This document shows positions 1 to 10,285 of a stretch of 58,891 bases of DNA, piece by piece (positions within the stretch are counted from its first letter, which is position 1; the number at the start of each line of letters is the position of its first letter). The notes beneath the pieces are model-generated. The model saw only the letters and a list, made by a program, of their open reading frames with translations, made no database searches and was not told the DNA's origin. Origin of the DNA: Alphaproteobacteria bacterium (GTDB taxonomy: Bacteria > Pseudomonadota > Alphaproteobacteria > Sphingomonadales > Sphingomonadaceae); contig JAUIIG010000012.1 in assembly GCA_030431875.1 (NCBI GenBank), positions 1 through 58,891 on the forward strand, in the 5' to 3' direction. The position numbers and the translations under genes were made by a program.

Positions 1-2489
1 ATGCGCTGGTCGGGCGCGGTCGAAAGGCCGAGCAGGTCGGTAAAGTGGATTGTCCCGCTGGCACCGCGCACCGGGCCGAACGGCGGGGCGAAATTGACCC
101 CGCCATCGGTGCTGGAAACGGTGGCCGTGCTGGTGATGGTTTCGCCATTCCAGTCGATCCGCCCGCTGCCCGTGATGGTTCCTTCAACGTCGCTCGCCAC
201 GCCCAGCGCAAGGCAGGAAAGGCCTGTCTGGGGCACCCGCGCCGCCAGGTCCTCGCGCAGGCAGTGCGACGCGGGCGGTGCGGGCTGCAGGTCCGGTCCG
301 AAGGTCACGCCATCGACGAAGAGGTTGGCGTAACCGGTACTTGTGGTGAGGTTGTGGGCGATTTCCACCCGGCTCAGCACCTTGTCGCTGTAGGGATGTC
401 GCAGCAAGGCATTGGCCGTCACCACGCTATCGGCCAGCGCCAGCGTTGCGCCGCGCGCGGTCAGGGGTTCGAAGCGGTTGACGGGCTGGCGGTCGACGAG
501 GTCGAAGGTGGCATCGGCGATTTGCAGGCGCTCGTCGGCGTAGGACCAGCTACCGGCGGCATCGCGCAGGTCGAGCGGCATGGCGGCGAGGAATATGTCC
601 GCACCGGCGAAATCACCACCTACTGAATCCGCAGACAGGTCGGCGCGCAGGTTGCTGACGGCAAAGCGCTGCGCCGCATCGCCCTCGCCCAGCATCACGT
701 CGAGATCGCGCACGGCCATGGTGCCGGGCCAGGCCACGCCGACCGGCCCGCTGGCGAGCGTGATCGGCGTTTCCGCCAGTTCGCCGGTGAGGTTGAGCGA
801 TTCGGTCGCCGCCGCAAAGCGCAGGCCGGCGCTGCCATATTGCAGGATCGGATTACCCTCACGCGGACAGAGTGTCAGCGACTGGCGTTCCAACATGAGG
901 TTTGCCGCAGCAAGCCGGTCGAACCGCAGTTCGCGGCAACCGCGCCACATGGCGACACTGCCGTCGGAGGCAATCGAAGCATCGATCGGCACTTGCAGCC
1001 CGCTTACAGAACCGCCCGGCAGCGGTCCGCTAGCCGTCGCGCGGCCGTCCAGCGCCAACCGTCCGCCGCTGCCTTGGACGAGGTTCAGCTCCGGCAGGGC
1101 CAGCCGTGCATCCCCCGCCGCATACTCGCGCATGGCAAGCCGCATCTGCAGTGCGCCGTTCTCGGCCTGCTCCATGCGCCCGCTCATCTGCGGCAGGCCT
1201 TCGCCTGCGGTCACAAAGTTGCCCGAGAAACGCGGCAGGCCCGCCTCACCCATCACCACCTGCGCCCGCGAAAGGGAGACGAGCGTGGCCCCGTTGCCGC
1301 CACGCAGGCTGGCTTGCGGGATGACCAAGCTGGAGCGCTCACCCAGCTGGCGCGCGGTGAAGCTTGCCTCAAGCGTACTGCCGTGCAGCTGCGGGCCGAG
1401 GTTCTGGCGCAGTTTGGCCACCAGCGGCTCGACCAGGGTGCCCTGCCCACCCAGTTCGGCTTCGGCCAGCAGCGAATCGACCTCCGGTCCCAAGAGCAAC
1501 TGGTCGCCAGAGAGATCCCCTTCGAGTTCGACCCGCTCGCCGCCTTCGAGCGCGCGCAAGCGGCCGTTGACGCCAAGTTCGCCCAGCATTGCATAAGGCG
1601 TCTGCGCGTCGTTGGCGGCCACGTCGAACAGCAGGTTGAGGTCGTTGTCGTGCCAGGTGAACTGCCCTTCGCCGGCGAGAGCAGCCTGTACCTCTCCCAG
1701 GATCACGCGTTCAGTCGCGAAGTCGATGTCACCTTCGTATTCGGCGAGGTTGCGTTCCGCCTGCAAATCCAGCGCCACGCCCGCATCGCGCACGAACAAG
1801 CCGTTGGCGCAATCAAGCGAGGCGAAGCGCAGGGGGCCGTGGAACTCTGGGCGTTCGGCGTCGATCGACACATCGCCGTAAAGCGTCACCCGCTCGCCGA
1901 GGCAGCTTCCCACCTCCAGTTGCGGCGCGACCACCGCCAGCTCCCCGGCAAAGCCGCCGCGGAGGTGGCCGCTGCCCGAAAGCTTGGCTCCCACGTCGCC
2001 GTGGTCGGTCTGCAGCAGGGCGCGACCGTCGTCGATGGTCAACACCATGGCGGGAAATTCGAACGGAGCGTCGGATTCGGTAAACAATACTGGATCGAGC
2101 GTGCCGAAGCTCAGCTCGCCATTCCGCCAAGTGCCGAACAGGCGCGGCTGCACCAGCCGCACGGCGGTGACATCGGGCATGCCGAAACGCGGAGTGATCG
2201 AAACCTCGACCCGCTCGATCGTCAGGTCAGGTCGGTCGGGATCGCCGACCACGACGTCGGTAAGGACCTGCTGGCGCGGGCCGATAGTGTCGATCTGGTA
2301 GGTAGCTGGTACGCCGAGATTGGCCAGCGTGCTTTCGATCAGGTCGTCTGCCAGCTGCTCCCGCTGGAACCAGGCCAGCGCCAGTGCCGCCAGCAGCAGC
2401 ACCACGACTACGCGTAAGCCATTGCGCAACAAGCGGCGCTTGCGCCCCTTGGGGCGGGTAGAGATATCCTCGTCGGCTGGCTGCGCCAT
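1..2489 (-). CDS. YdbH-like intermembrane transport/AsmA-like envelope protein (3' end cut by window)
   Basis: The reading frame starts at ATG 2489-2487 and stays open to the left window edge, giving about 829 residues without a stop. A basic cytoplasmic stretch (residues 10-25) is followed by one membrane segment (about 26-41, VVVVLLLAALALAWF) and then a very long beta-rich periplasmic region. The last visible part, with GTIHFTDLLGLSTAPDQ, resembles the conserved C-terminal region of the YdbH/'dicarboxylate transport' family (PF11739), which belongs to the AsmA-like bridge proteins thought to carry phospholipids between inner and outer membrane. The family assignment is from memory of its pattern. 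The protein is incomplete here. It diverges from radC with a 51-bp gap. Confidence 0.75.
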   Translation of the reverse strand, partial: MAQPADEDISTRPKGRKRRLLRNGLRVVVVLLLAALALAWFQREQLADDLIESTLANLGVPATYQIDTIGPRQQVLTDVVVGDPDRPDLTIERVEVSITPRFGMPDVTAVRLVQPRLFGTWRNGELSFGTLDPVLFTESDAPFEFPAMVLTIDDGRALLQTDHGDVGAKLSGSGHLRGGFAGELAVVAPQLEVGSCLGERVTLYGDVSIDAERPEFHGPLRFASLDCANGLFVRDAGVALDLQAERNLAEYEGDIDFATERVILGEVQAALAGEGQFTWHDNDLNLLFDVAANDAQTPYAMLGELGVNGRLRALEGGERVELEGDLSGDQLLLGPEVDSLLAEAELGGQGTLVEPLVAKLRQNLGPQLHGSTLEASFTARQLGERSSLVIPQASLRGGNGATLVSLSRAQVVMGEAGLPRFSGNFVTAGEGLPQMSGRMEQAENGALQMRLAMREYAAGDARLALPELNLVQGSGGRLALDGRATASGPLPGGSVSGLQVPIDASIASDGSVAMWRGCRELRFDRLAAANLMLERQSLTLCPREGNPILQYGSAGLRFAAATESLNLTGELAETPITLASGPVGVAWPGTMAVRDLDVMLGEGDAAQRFAVSNLRADLSADSVGGDFAGADIFLAAMPLDLRDAAGSWSYADERLQIADATFDLVDRQPVNRFEPLTARGATLALADSVVTANALLRHPYSDKVLSRVEIAHNLTTSTGYANLFVDGVTFGPDLQPAPPASHCLREDLAARVPQTGLSCLALGVASDVEGTITGSGRIDWNGETITSTATVSSTDGGVNFAPPFGPVRGASGTIHFTDLLGLSTAPDQR

Positions 2490-2540
2490 TGCACGGCGAC
2501 ACTTGCGCGACTGCGGGCACAAAGGCAATGCACCTGTTTG

Positions 2541-3263
2541 ATGTCGCAAGGCGAATTCGAAGGTATCGGCGGCGAACCGAGCAAGCCAGACAAGAGCGGG
2601 GCAGCTGGCCACCGTGCCCGCCTGCGCGAACGGCTGCTGGGCGGCGGGGCGGAAGCGCTGGCGGACTACGAAGTGCTGGAATACCTGCTGTTCGGCGCCC
2701 TCGCCCGCGGCGACACCAAGCCGCAGGCCAAGGCCTTGCTGGCGCGGTTCGGCACGCTGGCAGGCGTGCTCAATGCCGATCCCTCGGCGCTGAAACAGGT
2801 AAAAGGCGTGTCCGATGCCAGCGTCGGCCAGATCAAGATCGCCGCGCTCGTCGCCCGCCGTATGGCGCGCAGCGAGGTGCAGGCCAAGCCCGTGCTGGGC
2901 AGCTGGCAGTCACTGCTAGATTACCTCGCCATCGACATGGCCCACCTCCACCACGAGCGCGTGCGCGTGCTCTACCTCGATACCAAGAACCGGCTGGTAC
3001 GCGATCACCTCTTTGGTGACGGCACGATCGACGAAGCTGCGATCCACCCGCGTGAGGTCATCAAGCAGGGGCTCGACCTTGGCGCATCTGCGCTGATCCT
3101 GGTGCACAACCACCCTAGCGGCAGCCCCGAACCCAGCCGCGCGGATATCGACATCACGCGGCGGATCGCCGAGGCTGGACGCCCGCTCGGTATCGCCGTC
3201 CACGATCACGTGATCGTGGGCCGCGAGGGGCACGTGTCGCTGCGCGCGAAAGGGCTGCTCTAG
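2541..3263 (+). CDS. radC: RadC/JAMM-domain family protein
   Basis: A 240-residue protein of the RadC (DUF2466) family. An N-terminal helix-hairpin-helix-like region (about 25-110, with DYEVLEYLLF and LKQVKGVSDA) precedes the metalloprotease-like JAMM fold. The zinc ligands are visible: H189 and H191 in VHNHPSGSPEPS and D202 downstream, with E139 as the likely upstream acid. The length is normal for the family. ATG 2541 is chosen; a TTG directly before it is the only in-frame alternative nearby. RadC was once linked to DNA repair, but no activity is established. The gene stands alone between two minus-strand genes. Confidence 0.9.
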   Translation: MSQGEFEGIGGEPSKPDKSGAAGHRARLRERLLGGGAEALADYEVLEYLLFGALARGDTKPQAKALLARFGTLAGVLNADPSALKQVKGVSDASVGQIKIAALVARRMARSEVQAKPVLGSWQSLLDYLAIDMAHLHHERVRVLYLDTKNRLVRDHLFGDGTIDEAAIHPREVIKQGLDLGASALILVHNHPSGSPEPSRADIDITRRIAEAGRPLGIAVHDHVIVGREGHVSLRAKGLL

Positions 3264-3271
3264 CTTCCCCC

Positions 3272-6052
3272 TTATTCCGGGGTCAGGCCCCAATTGGCAT
3301 ATTGCCGGTCAATCGTTGGCGCGATGCGGCGGGCCTGCTCGAGATCCACCCGACCGCCCTCGTCGCCCTGCTCCAGCCGGATAAGGCCGCGCAGGTAGAG
3401 GCTGGCCGCCAGTCCCGGAGACTGGCGTAGTGCCGCTTCGAGGTCGGCCAGCGCGGCTTCGGAATTGCCCGCGCGGTAGTGCACCAGCGCCCGGCTATCG
3501 AGCACGCCTGCCGAGTAGTTGAGCGCGGTCACCGCCTCGTCACAAACATCGCCAGCAACATCGAGGTTGGTCTGCCAGGTGCCGGCCAACCAGCACTGCG
3601 AGTTGAGCAGGACGCCATCACCCGGACGATCGAGCAAGGCATCGGCAAGCCGGTCCCAGGCCTCGTCCTGACGGCCGACGTGTCCGGAGATATCTGCCCA
3701 TGCCGCCGCCACGGTGCCTGCTTCCGGACCAGACAGCCCGAGCGAATCGAGCAGGTCCAGGGCCTCCTCGGCCCGGCCTTGTTCCGAAAGGGCACCGGCC
3801 AGCAGTGACGCCGTTTCAAGATCGCCCTGCAGGTCATGCGCGCGTTCGGCCGATTCGAGCGCCTCGTCGTAGCGACCCAGCTGGGTCAGCGCATTCGTGC
3901 GCAGGGTATAGGCTCCGGGCGATTCCTCCAGCTCCAGCGCCTGGTCGAACAGTTCCAGCGAACGCTCGTAATCGCGGGCGTAGAGCCACATGATGCCGGC
4001 CATCAACGGATAGCCCGGATTGTCCGGATCGATCTCCAGCATAGTTTCCAGCGGCTCCTCGAAGCGCGCCATGCGTGCAGCCAGCTCTTCGTCGTCCAGC
4101 TCCCAGCTGCGGCCGGGATCGGTAATCTGGATCTGCGGATCGCCGCTGGCCAGCTGCCGCAAGGCCCTGCGCTCGTCGGGGATGTCCTCCGCCGGGATTT
4201 CCCGCGGGATATAGCTGTAATCGTCTTCCACCAGGACACGTTCGCCCTCGACGGTGATTTCGCGGCGATAGCGGGTGCCGCCGGTCACCTCGTTGACGGA
4301 GCGCGTGCCGTTGATCTCCACGACCTCGCCATCATCATCCGGCAGGATGTAGGTGCTTTCGTAGGCAATCGTCAGCGGGCCGCCCACGGCATAGGGGATT
4401 TCGCGCCAGGCGCGGCGGGCACGGTCCGGGTTGAAGCTCCAGTTGGTCGTGGCCGAACTGATCTGGTGGGTGGCGGTGTCACGGTCGAGCGCGAACATGT
4501 CCAGCCGGAAGCCGCGGCCGTGCAGGCGGCCCACACCGCTTGCCTCGTCGTAGGAGTAGTCCGCGTCGACCAGCACGCCGTCGACAATCTCGCTGAGATA
4601 GGCGTTGGCATTGCCGAGAATGGCCAGCCGGTTGGTCTCGGCAGCCTGTTCCCGCAATCGCGCTCCGTAGACGCCGCGTGCCTCAACCTCGATGTCGTAG
4701 AGCACTGGCAGGTCCACGCCGCCGCTCATGTCGTAGGTGACGCGCACGATCTGGTCCGGAGCGATGGGCCAGCGCTGCTCGACCCGCTCAAGGTCTGCCC
4801 CGCCTTCGACCAGCGGCAGATAGTAGATGTAGTTCGGCACCTCGTACATCGTGTCCACGCGCGTCCCCGCGCTGGTGCCGTCAAGGTAGTAAGGCGTGCC
4901 GTCGATCACCGCGCGCACGATCATGTGGTTGAAGGCACCGGGCAGCGGCTGGACGACCGATGCCGAATCCGAGTTGGCCGTGTCGACCAGGATCGCGGTG
5001 GCATCGATATCCAGCTCGCGCAGGATGGCCAGCAGCAGCATCGACTTGGCCTTGCAGTCGCCATAACGCAGCTGCCAGGTCTCTTCCGGCATTTGCGGCA
5101 GGTAATTGCCGCCGTCGAGGCCGTTGAGCAGGTAATTGATCTCGTCCTGCACCAGTTGCAGCGCCAGCGCGGCCTGCTGCACCTTGTCGTTGCTGGCACC
5201 GCGAATCCGGTCGATTTCCTCGGTGATGGGGCCTTCGGGATCGATCGAGCCAACCGTTTCAAAGTGCGGTGCCATCACCCGGCTGACGTCGCGCCAGGTC
5301 TCGAAAGTGCCGACCTGGATGCCAGGGTTGAGGTGATAACGGCCCGGCGCGTCTTCCGGCATTTCGTCCGGCTCGGCGATGGGCAGCATGACCTCGATCA
5401 TGTCGTAGCCGTCGCGGGTAACAACCTCGTGTTCCCCCGCCTGCCCGACTGCGCGCCAGTAGACGTTCTCGTCCTCGGGCCAGGAAAATACCACGCGGCC
5501 GAAACCAATCTCCGCCGGTTCGGCGGTCAGCCGCGCTTGTGCCTGCATTTCGCGGTCCAGGGCCTGGTCGGACAGCGTCGTGCTGATCGAATAGCGCAGC
5601 ACGTCGCCCACTTGCAGGCCGGGAATCGGGATGGCCGCCGTCAGCGCACCGTCGAGCGACTGGCGCTCCAGCTGGCGCTCGCGGCGCAGGATCTGTGGCT
5701 CCGCCCCGTTCGCGATCACGTCGATCACCTCGCCATCACGGATAATGTGCAGGCGGTGGATGATGAGGTCACCCTTGTCGGGCAGCCAGCCGAGCTGGAG
5801 CGTGCCGAAGCGGCGCAGCGATTCGGTGGAGCGCATTTCGTAGGCAACGTCGGAATATTGCGTCACCACCCCGTCTTCGAGGCGGTAGTGCCGGTCGAAC
5901 AGGACGATTTCCTCGCCGGTATCGAGGGCAGCTTCGAAATCTACCGGTTCGACGAAGTCCGGGGCGTCGGCGTAAAGCGGTTCTTCCCCCGCGAGGACAG
6001 GCGCGCTCCAGGCAATGGCAACGAGCGGCAGGACGGCAATAGACTTGTACAT
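3272..6052 (-). CDS. Periplasmic DUF3857/transglutaminase-like protein with C-terminal TPR repeats
   Basis: A 926-residue secreted protein. Start ATG 6052 is chosen because it is preceded by AAGGGGAG at good spacing and opens a signal peptide (MYKSIAVLPLVAIAWSAPVLAG). Residues about 30-280 match the DUF3857 region. A transglutaminase-like core follows with a plausible triad: C333 in RYGDCK, H376 in FNHMIV and D391 in YYLDGT. The last 270 residues contain tetratricopeptide-type helices (NPGYPLMAGIMWLYARDYER, AYTLRTNALTQLGRYDEALE). Proteins of this build occur widely in sphingomonads, but the substrate is unknown. It is convergent with radC and divergent from purB. Confidence 0.85.
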   Translation of the reverse strand: MYKSIAVLPLVAIAWSAPVLAGEEPLYADAPDFVEPVDFEAALDTGEEIVLFDRHYRLEDGVVTQYSDVAYEMRSTESLRRFGTLQLGWLPDKGDLIIHRLHIIRDGEVIDVIANGAEPQILRRERQLERQSLDGALTAAIPIPGLQVGDVLRYSISTTLSDQALDREMQAQARLTAEPAEIGFGRVVFSWPEDENVYWRAVGQAGEHEVVTRDGYDMIEVMLPIAEPDEMPEDAPGRYHLNPGIQVGTFETWRDVSRVMAPHFETVGSIDPEGPITEEIDRIRGASNDKVQQAALALQLVQDEINYLLNGLDGGNYLPQMPEETWQLRYGDCKAKSMLLLAILRELDIDATAILVDTANSDSASVVQPLPGAFNHMIVRAVIDGTPYYLDGTSAGTRVDTMYEVPNYIYYLPLVEGGADLERVEQRWPIAPDQIVRVTYDMSGGVDLPVLYDIEVEARGVYGARLREQAAETNRLAILGNANAYLSEIVDGVLVDADYSYDEASGVGRLHGRGFRLDMFALDRDTATHQISSATTNWSFNPDRARRAWREIPYAVGGPLTIAYESTYILPDDDGEVVEINGTRSVNEVTGGTRYRREITVEGERVLVEDDYSYIPREIPAEDIPDERRALRQLASGDPQIQITDPGRSWELDDEELAARMARFEEPLETMLEIDPDNPGYPLMAGIMWLYARDYERSLELFDQALELEESPGAYTLRTNALTQLGRYDEALESAERAHDLQGDLETASLLAGALSEQGRAEEALDLLDSLGLSGPEAGTVAAAWADISGHVGRQDEAWDRLADALLDRPGDGVLLNSQCWLAGTWQTNLDVAGDVCDEAVTALNYSAGVLDSRALVHYRAGNSEAALADLEAALRQSPGLAASLYLRGLIRLEQGDEGGRVDLEQARRIAPTIDRQYANWGLTPE

Positions 6053-6203
6053 GAAGCTCCCCTTGGGGTCGCCATGCAGGCGACCGTGTGCAAGAGGCAC
6101 TTCATCACGAAGTGACTGTGAAAGCAACGGCCTGCACCGTGCACCTTGCCAATTGCCGGAACAGGTCCTAGCCGCGCCGCAAACCTACCTACCGGAGTGA
6201 ACA

Positions 6204-7517
<1,314 letters not shown>

Positions 7518-7586
7518 GCCGCGTGGACAAGGCCCGTCTATGCGCCTAGCGTGGCGGGCAAGCGAGGCAGAGAGGATCAAGAGCCG

Positions 7587-8009
7587 ATGCAGATCATTCG
7601 CACGATAATCTGGGTACTGCTGCTGGTGGCACTGCTGCTGTTCTCGGCAGTCAACTGGGACGATGTGAAGGTGGTGCTGTGGCCCAATTCGGACCCGGCG
7701 CAGACCATCGTCGCCGATACCAAGATCCCCGTGCTGGTGCTGCTGTCGTTCCTGATCGGCTTCCTGCCCATGTGGCTCTACCACCGCGCCAGCAAGTGGA
7801 GCATGACGCGCAAGATCGCCAACCTCGAGAACGCCGCGCGCACGGCGGCGACCACGCCGGTTGCGCCTGCGCCGACGCAGGAGCCGCCGGTCGAAGTGGC
7901 TCCGCCACCTCCGCCGCCCCCTCCAACCCCGGCCCCCGAACCGGCCGCCGAAGAGCAAAGCGAGCTGGGGCCGCTTTCGCCTCCGGACGAGGACGGCAGC
8001 AAGGCATGA
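7587..8009 (+). CDS. lapA: LapA-domain (DUF1049) inner-membrane protein
   Basis: A 140-residue protein with two hydrophobic segments (about residues 2-20 and 50-70) joined by a short periplasmic loop. A predicted coiled stretch follows (SMTRKIANLENAARTA), then a tail with an eight-proline run and acidic residues. This is the build of LapA/YciS proteins, which in E. coli help regulate lipopolysaccharide assembly. The proline-rich tail is longer than in E. coli LapA. The start was set at ATG 7587, directly before the first membrane segment. Its stop overlaps the pyrF start (ATGA at 8006-8009), so the two are probably translationally coupled. Confidence 0.75.
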   Translation: MQIIRTIIWVLLLVALLLFSAVNWDDVKVVLWPNSDPAQTIVADTKIPVLVLLSFLIGFLPMWLYHRASKWSMTRKIANLENAARTAATTPVAPAPTQEPPVEVAPPPPPPPPTPAPEPAAEEQSELGPLSPPDEDGSKA

Positions 8010-8680
8010 GCAACCCGGTCTACCTGGCGCTGGACATACCGCAGCTCGACGCTGGCAAGGCGCTGGTCGAGAAGGTGCGCGGCCATATCGGCGGCGTGAA
8101 GCTGGGGCTGGAATTCTTCTGCGCCCACGGCACACACGGCGTGCACGAAATCGCCCACCTCGGCCTGCCAATCTTCCTAGACCTGAAGCTGCACGACATT
8201 CCCAATACCGTGGCCGGCGCCATGCAGGCGCTGCACGTCTTGGAACCGTCAATCATGACCGTCCACGCCAGCGGTGGCCGGGCGATGATGGAAGACGCCA
8301 AGGCCGCTGCGGGCGAGAACACCAAGGTTGTCGCCGTCACCATGCTCACCAGTCTCGACGAGAATGATCTCAAGCGCACCGGTGTTACCGGCACCCCGCA
8401 CGATCATGTCATGCGGCTGGCCGAACTGGCCGAGGCCGCTGGCCTCGACGGAATTGTCTGTTCCGGTCAGGAAGTCAAAGCGGTCCACGACCAGTGGAAG
8501 AAGGGCTTCTTCGTCGTCCCCGGCCTGCGTCCGGGCGGCAAGGCCACCGGCGACCAGAAGCGCGTCGTCACTCCGCGCCAGGCGCGCGACGACGGTGCAT
8601 CCGTGCTGGTAATCGGCCGCCCGATCAGCCGCGCCGAAGACCCGCTGCAGGCCGCCCGCGACATCGAGGCGACGCTCTAG
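8006..8680 (+). CDS. pyrF: Orotidine 5'-phosphate decarboxylase
   Basis: 224 residues, the normal size for this TIM-barrel enzyme, which makes UMP from OMP in the last step of pyrimidine synthesis. The signature FLDLKLHDIPNT carries D59, K61 and D64, the charged catalytic network. The phosphate-binding end (PGLRPGG and VIGRPIS) is intact. ATG 8006 overlaps the stop of the preceding LapA-like gene by four bases. Purine (purB), pyrimidine (pyrF) and tryptophan genes lie together here, as in many alphaproteobacteria. Confidence 0.97.
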   Translation: MSNPVYLALDIPQLDAGKALVEKVRGHIGGVKLGLEFFCAHGTHGVHEIAHLGLPIFLDLKLHDIPNTVAGAMQALHVLEPSIMTVHASGGRAMMEDAKAAAGENTKVVAVTMLTSLDENDLKRTGVTGTPHDHVMRLAELAEAAGLDGIVCSGQEVKAVHDQWKKGFFVVPGLRPGGKATGDQKRVVTPRQARDDGASVLVIGRPISRAEDPLQAARDIEATL

Positions 8681-8690
8681 GCAACGTCAA

Positions 8691-9053
8691 TTGGCTGACC
8701 ACGCCACCCCCAACCTGCCCAGCCGCGACTTCCTGAAGACCGAGCGCTGGTATGCGAAGCTTGGTTTTGCCGCTTCCTACCGCTCTGGCCATTGGCTGAT
8801 CCTGCAGCGCGGCAGCGTGCAGCTGGAGTTCTTCCCCTGGCCCGATCTCGATCCGGCGCAGAACAGTCATTCGTGCTGCCTGCGGCTTGCCGATCTCGAT
8901 GCCATGGTCGCGCAATGCAGCGATGCTGGTGTGCCTGAAGCGCGCGAAGGCATTCCGCGCATCGTCCCGCCACAGCGGGACATCAGCGGACTGACAATAG
9001 CCTACCTGATTGACCCTGACGGATCGCTGCTGCGGCTGGTGCAGAACCCCTAG
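8691..9053 (+). CDS. VOC-superfamily (bleomycin-resistance/glyoxalase-like) protein
   Basis: A 120-residue protein starting at TTG 8691. Its beginning (ADHATPNLPSRDFLKTERWYAKLGF) is typical of bleomycin-binding proteins of the VOC superfamily, which sequester bleomycin-type compounds rather than modify them. LEFFPWPDLDP and the closing IDPDGSLLRLVQNP fit the second beta-alpha-beta-beta-beta module. No ATG is available near the conserved N-terminus and no clear Shine-Dalgarno sequence is visible, so the start is inferred from homology. The actual ligand is unknown. The stop codon shares the CTAG at 9050-9053 with the convergent lipoprotein gene. Confidence 0.75.
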   Translation: MADHATPNLPSRDFLKTERWYAKLGFAASYRSGHWLILQRGSVQLEFFPWPDLDPAQNSHSCCLRLADLDAMVAQCSDAGVPEAREGIPRIVPPQRDISGLTIAYLIDPDGSLLRLVQNP

Positions 9054-9502
9054 AGCTTCTCGCCTGCCGTTCCGGGAGCTTGCTCGGGCGCTTCCGGTTC
9101 AGCCCAAGGTGCCGTGGAATCGATGTTCCAGTTGAGCAGCGCCATGTCGTCGCCGGTGCCGATAAAGGTGAAAACCTCGTCCGCCGTACCGTTCTCGTAG
9201 GTCGTGTCGAGCGTGATCTCGGTCAGCGTCGTGCCGTTGTTGGTGTTGATGTTGAAACCCACCTGGCTGCCGTCCTGGTACTCGCCCACGCTGGCGCGCA
9301 TGCGGGTCATGAACTGCTGGAATTCCTCGCGCGTCAGCGAATCGCGGAAGTCCTGCGACGCGCCGTTCCAGATCGCGTCGAAGTCACTTTCGTTGAAATC
9401 GGCATGAAATTCCTCGATCAGCGTGTCGGCGCCGTCCATCTGTTCCATCGGGTTGCAGGCCGCCAGCAGGGCGACAGCCGCCAAAGCTACAAATTTCCGC
9501 AT
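9050..9502 (-). CDS. Small lipoprotein of unknown function
   Basis: 150 residues. ATG 9502 is preceded by GGGGGA and opens a lipoprotein signal peptide with lipobox LLAAC (cysteine at about residue 16). The mature part is acidic. It contains a helical region (LTREEFQQFMTRMRASVGEY) and then beta strands (TLTEITLDTTYENGTADEVFTFIGTG cut here only by description), a pattern like small cone-type or DUF3887/DUF4019-type proteins. I do not recognise the family with certainty. Its stop overlaps that of the convergent VOC gene. It is divergent from trpF with an 81-bp gap. Confidence 0.7.
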   Translation of the reverse strand: MRKFVALAAVALLAACNPMEQMDGADTLIEEFHADFNESDFDAIWNGASQDFRDSLTREEFQQFMTRMRASVGEYQDGSQVGFNINTNNGTTLTEITLDTTYENGTADEVFTFIGTGDDMALLNWNIDSTAPWAEPEAPEQAPGTAGEKL

Positions 9503-9583
9503 CTGCTCGTTCCCCCAAAGCAAATTGTTAATCGAGTTTGCCGCACTTTCGCTCATCTGTCGAATCACCTATTCCAGAGCGAA

Positions 9584-10234
9584 ATGGCTGACCAACTCAT
9601 CAAGATTTGCGGTCTCACGACCGAGGAAACCGTTGACGCCGCTGTAGAAGCCGGCGCGACTCACATTGGACTCGTCCATTTCGAAAAGTCGCCGCGCCAC
9701 TTGTCGATTGCCGATGCTGCCAAGCTGCGCGCGCGCATTCCCGACAGCGTGAACGCTGTGTTGCTGACGGTGAACATGGAACCCAAGCCCACGGCAGAGG
9801 CGCTACAGGAAGTGCAGCCCGACGTGCTGCAACTGCACGGCAAGGAAACGCCCGAGTGGCTGAGCCTCATCAAGGACAATTCCAAGCTGGAAGTGTGGAA
9901 GGCGGTCGGCATCAAGGATCGCGCCGCGCTGGAACGGGCTGAGAAGTTCAAGGATTCCGCGCACCGGCTGCTTTACGATGCGGCGGCCGGTGCCCTGCCC
10001 GGCGGCAATGGCCTGGCGCTCGACTGGCGGCTGCTGCTCAACCATCGCCATGTCATGCCCTGGGGGCTGGCTGGCGGGCTTGGGCCGCACAATGTCGCGG
10101 ACGCCATCCGCTACACCGGCGCGCCGCTGGTCGATGCTTCTTCCGGCCTCGAAAGCGAGCCGGGCAAGAAGGACGTGGCGAAGATCCATGCCTTCTGCGA
10201 GGCCGCCCGCGCAGCGCGCAAGGCGGCAGCCTAG
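9584..10234 (+). CDS. trpF: Phosphoribosylanthranilate isomerase
   Basis: 216 residues, a TIM-barrel isomerase that converts N-phosphoribosylanthranilate to CdRP in tryptophan synthesis. The catalytic cysteine lies in IKICGLT (C9), and an aspartate in the strand LLYDAAAG matches the position of the general acid. The phosphate site is WGLAGGLGPHNV with VDASSGLE at the end. ATG 9584 is chosen because the upstream in-frame sequence lies antisense to the lipoprotein gene. It begins the trp run that continues with trpB 51 bp later. Confidence 0.96.
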   Translation: MADQLIKICGLTTEETVDAAVEAGATHIGLVHFEKSPRHLSIADAAKLRARIPDSVNAVLLTVNMEPKPTAEALQEVQPDVLQLHGKETPEWLSLIKDNSKLEVWKAVGIKDRAALERAEKFKDSAHRLLYDAAAGALPGGNGLALDWRLLLNHRHVMPWGLAGGLGPHNVADAIRYTGAPLVDASSGLESEPGKKDVAKIHAFCEAARAARKAAA

Positions 10235-10285
10235 CCCTTCGACTCGCTGGACAGCCTGCGTCGCCTCTGCCAATCGGCGCGAGCG

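Noticed and set aside
3836-6115. Open frame of 759 codons on the plus strand
   Set aside because: It is fully antisense to the DUF3857 gene, lacks any recognisable domain, and has the composition of a high-GC mirror frame.
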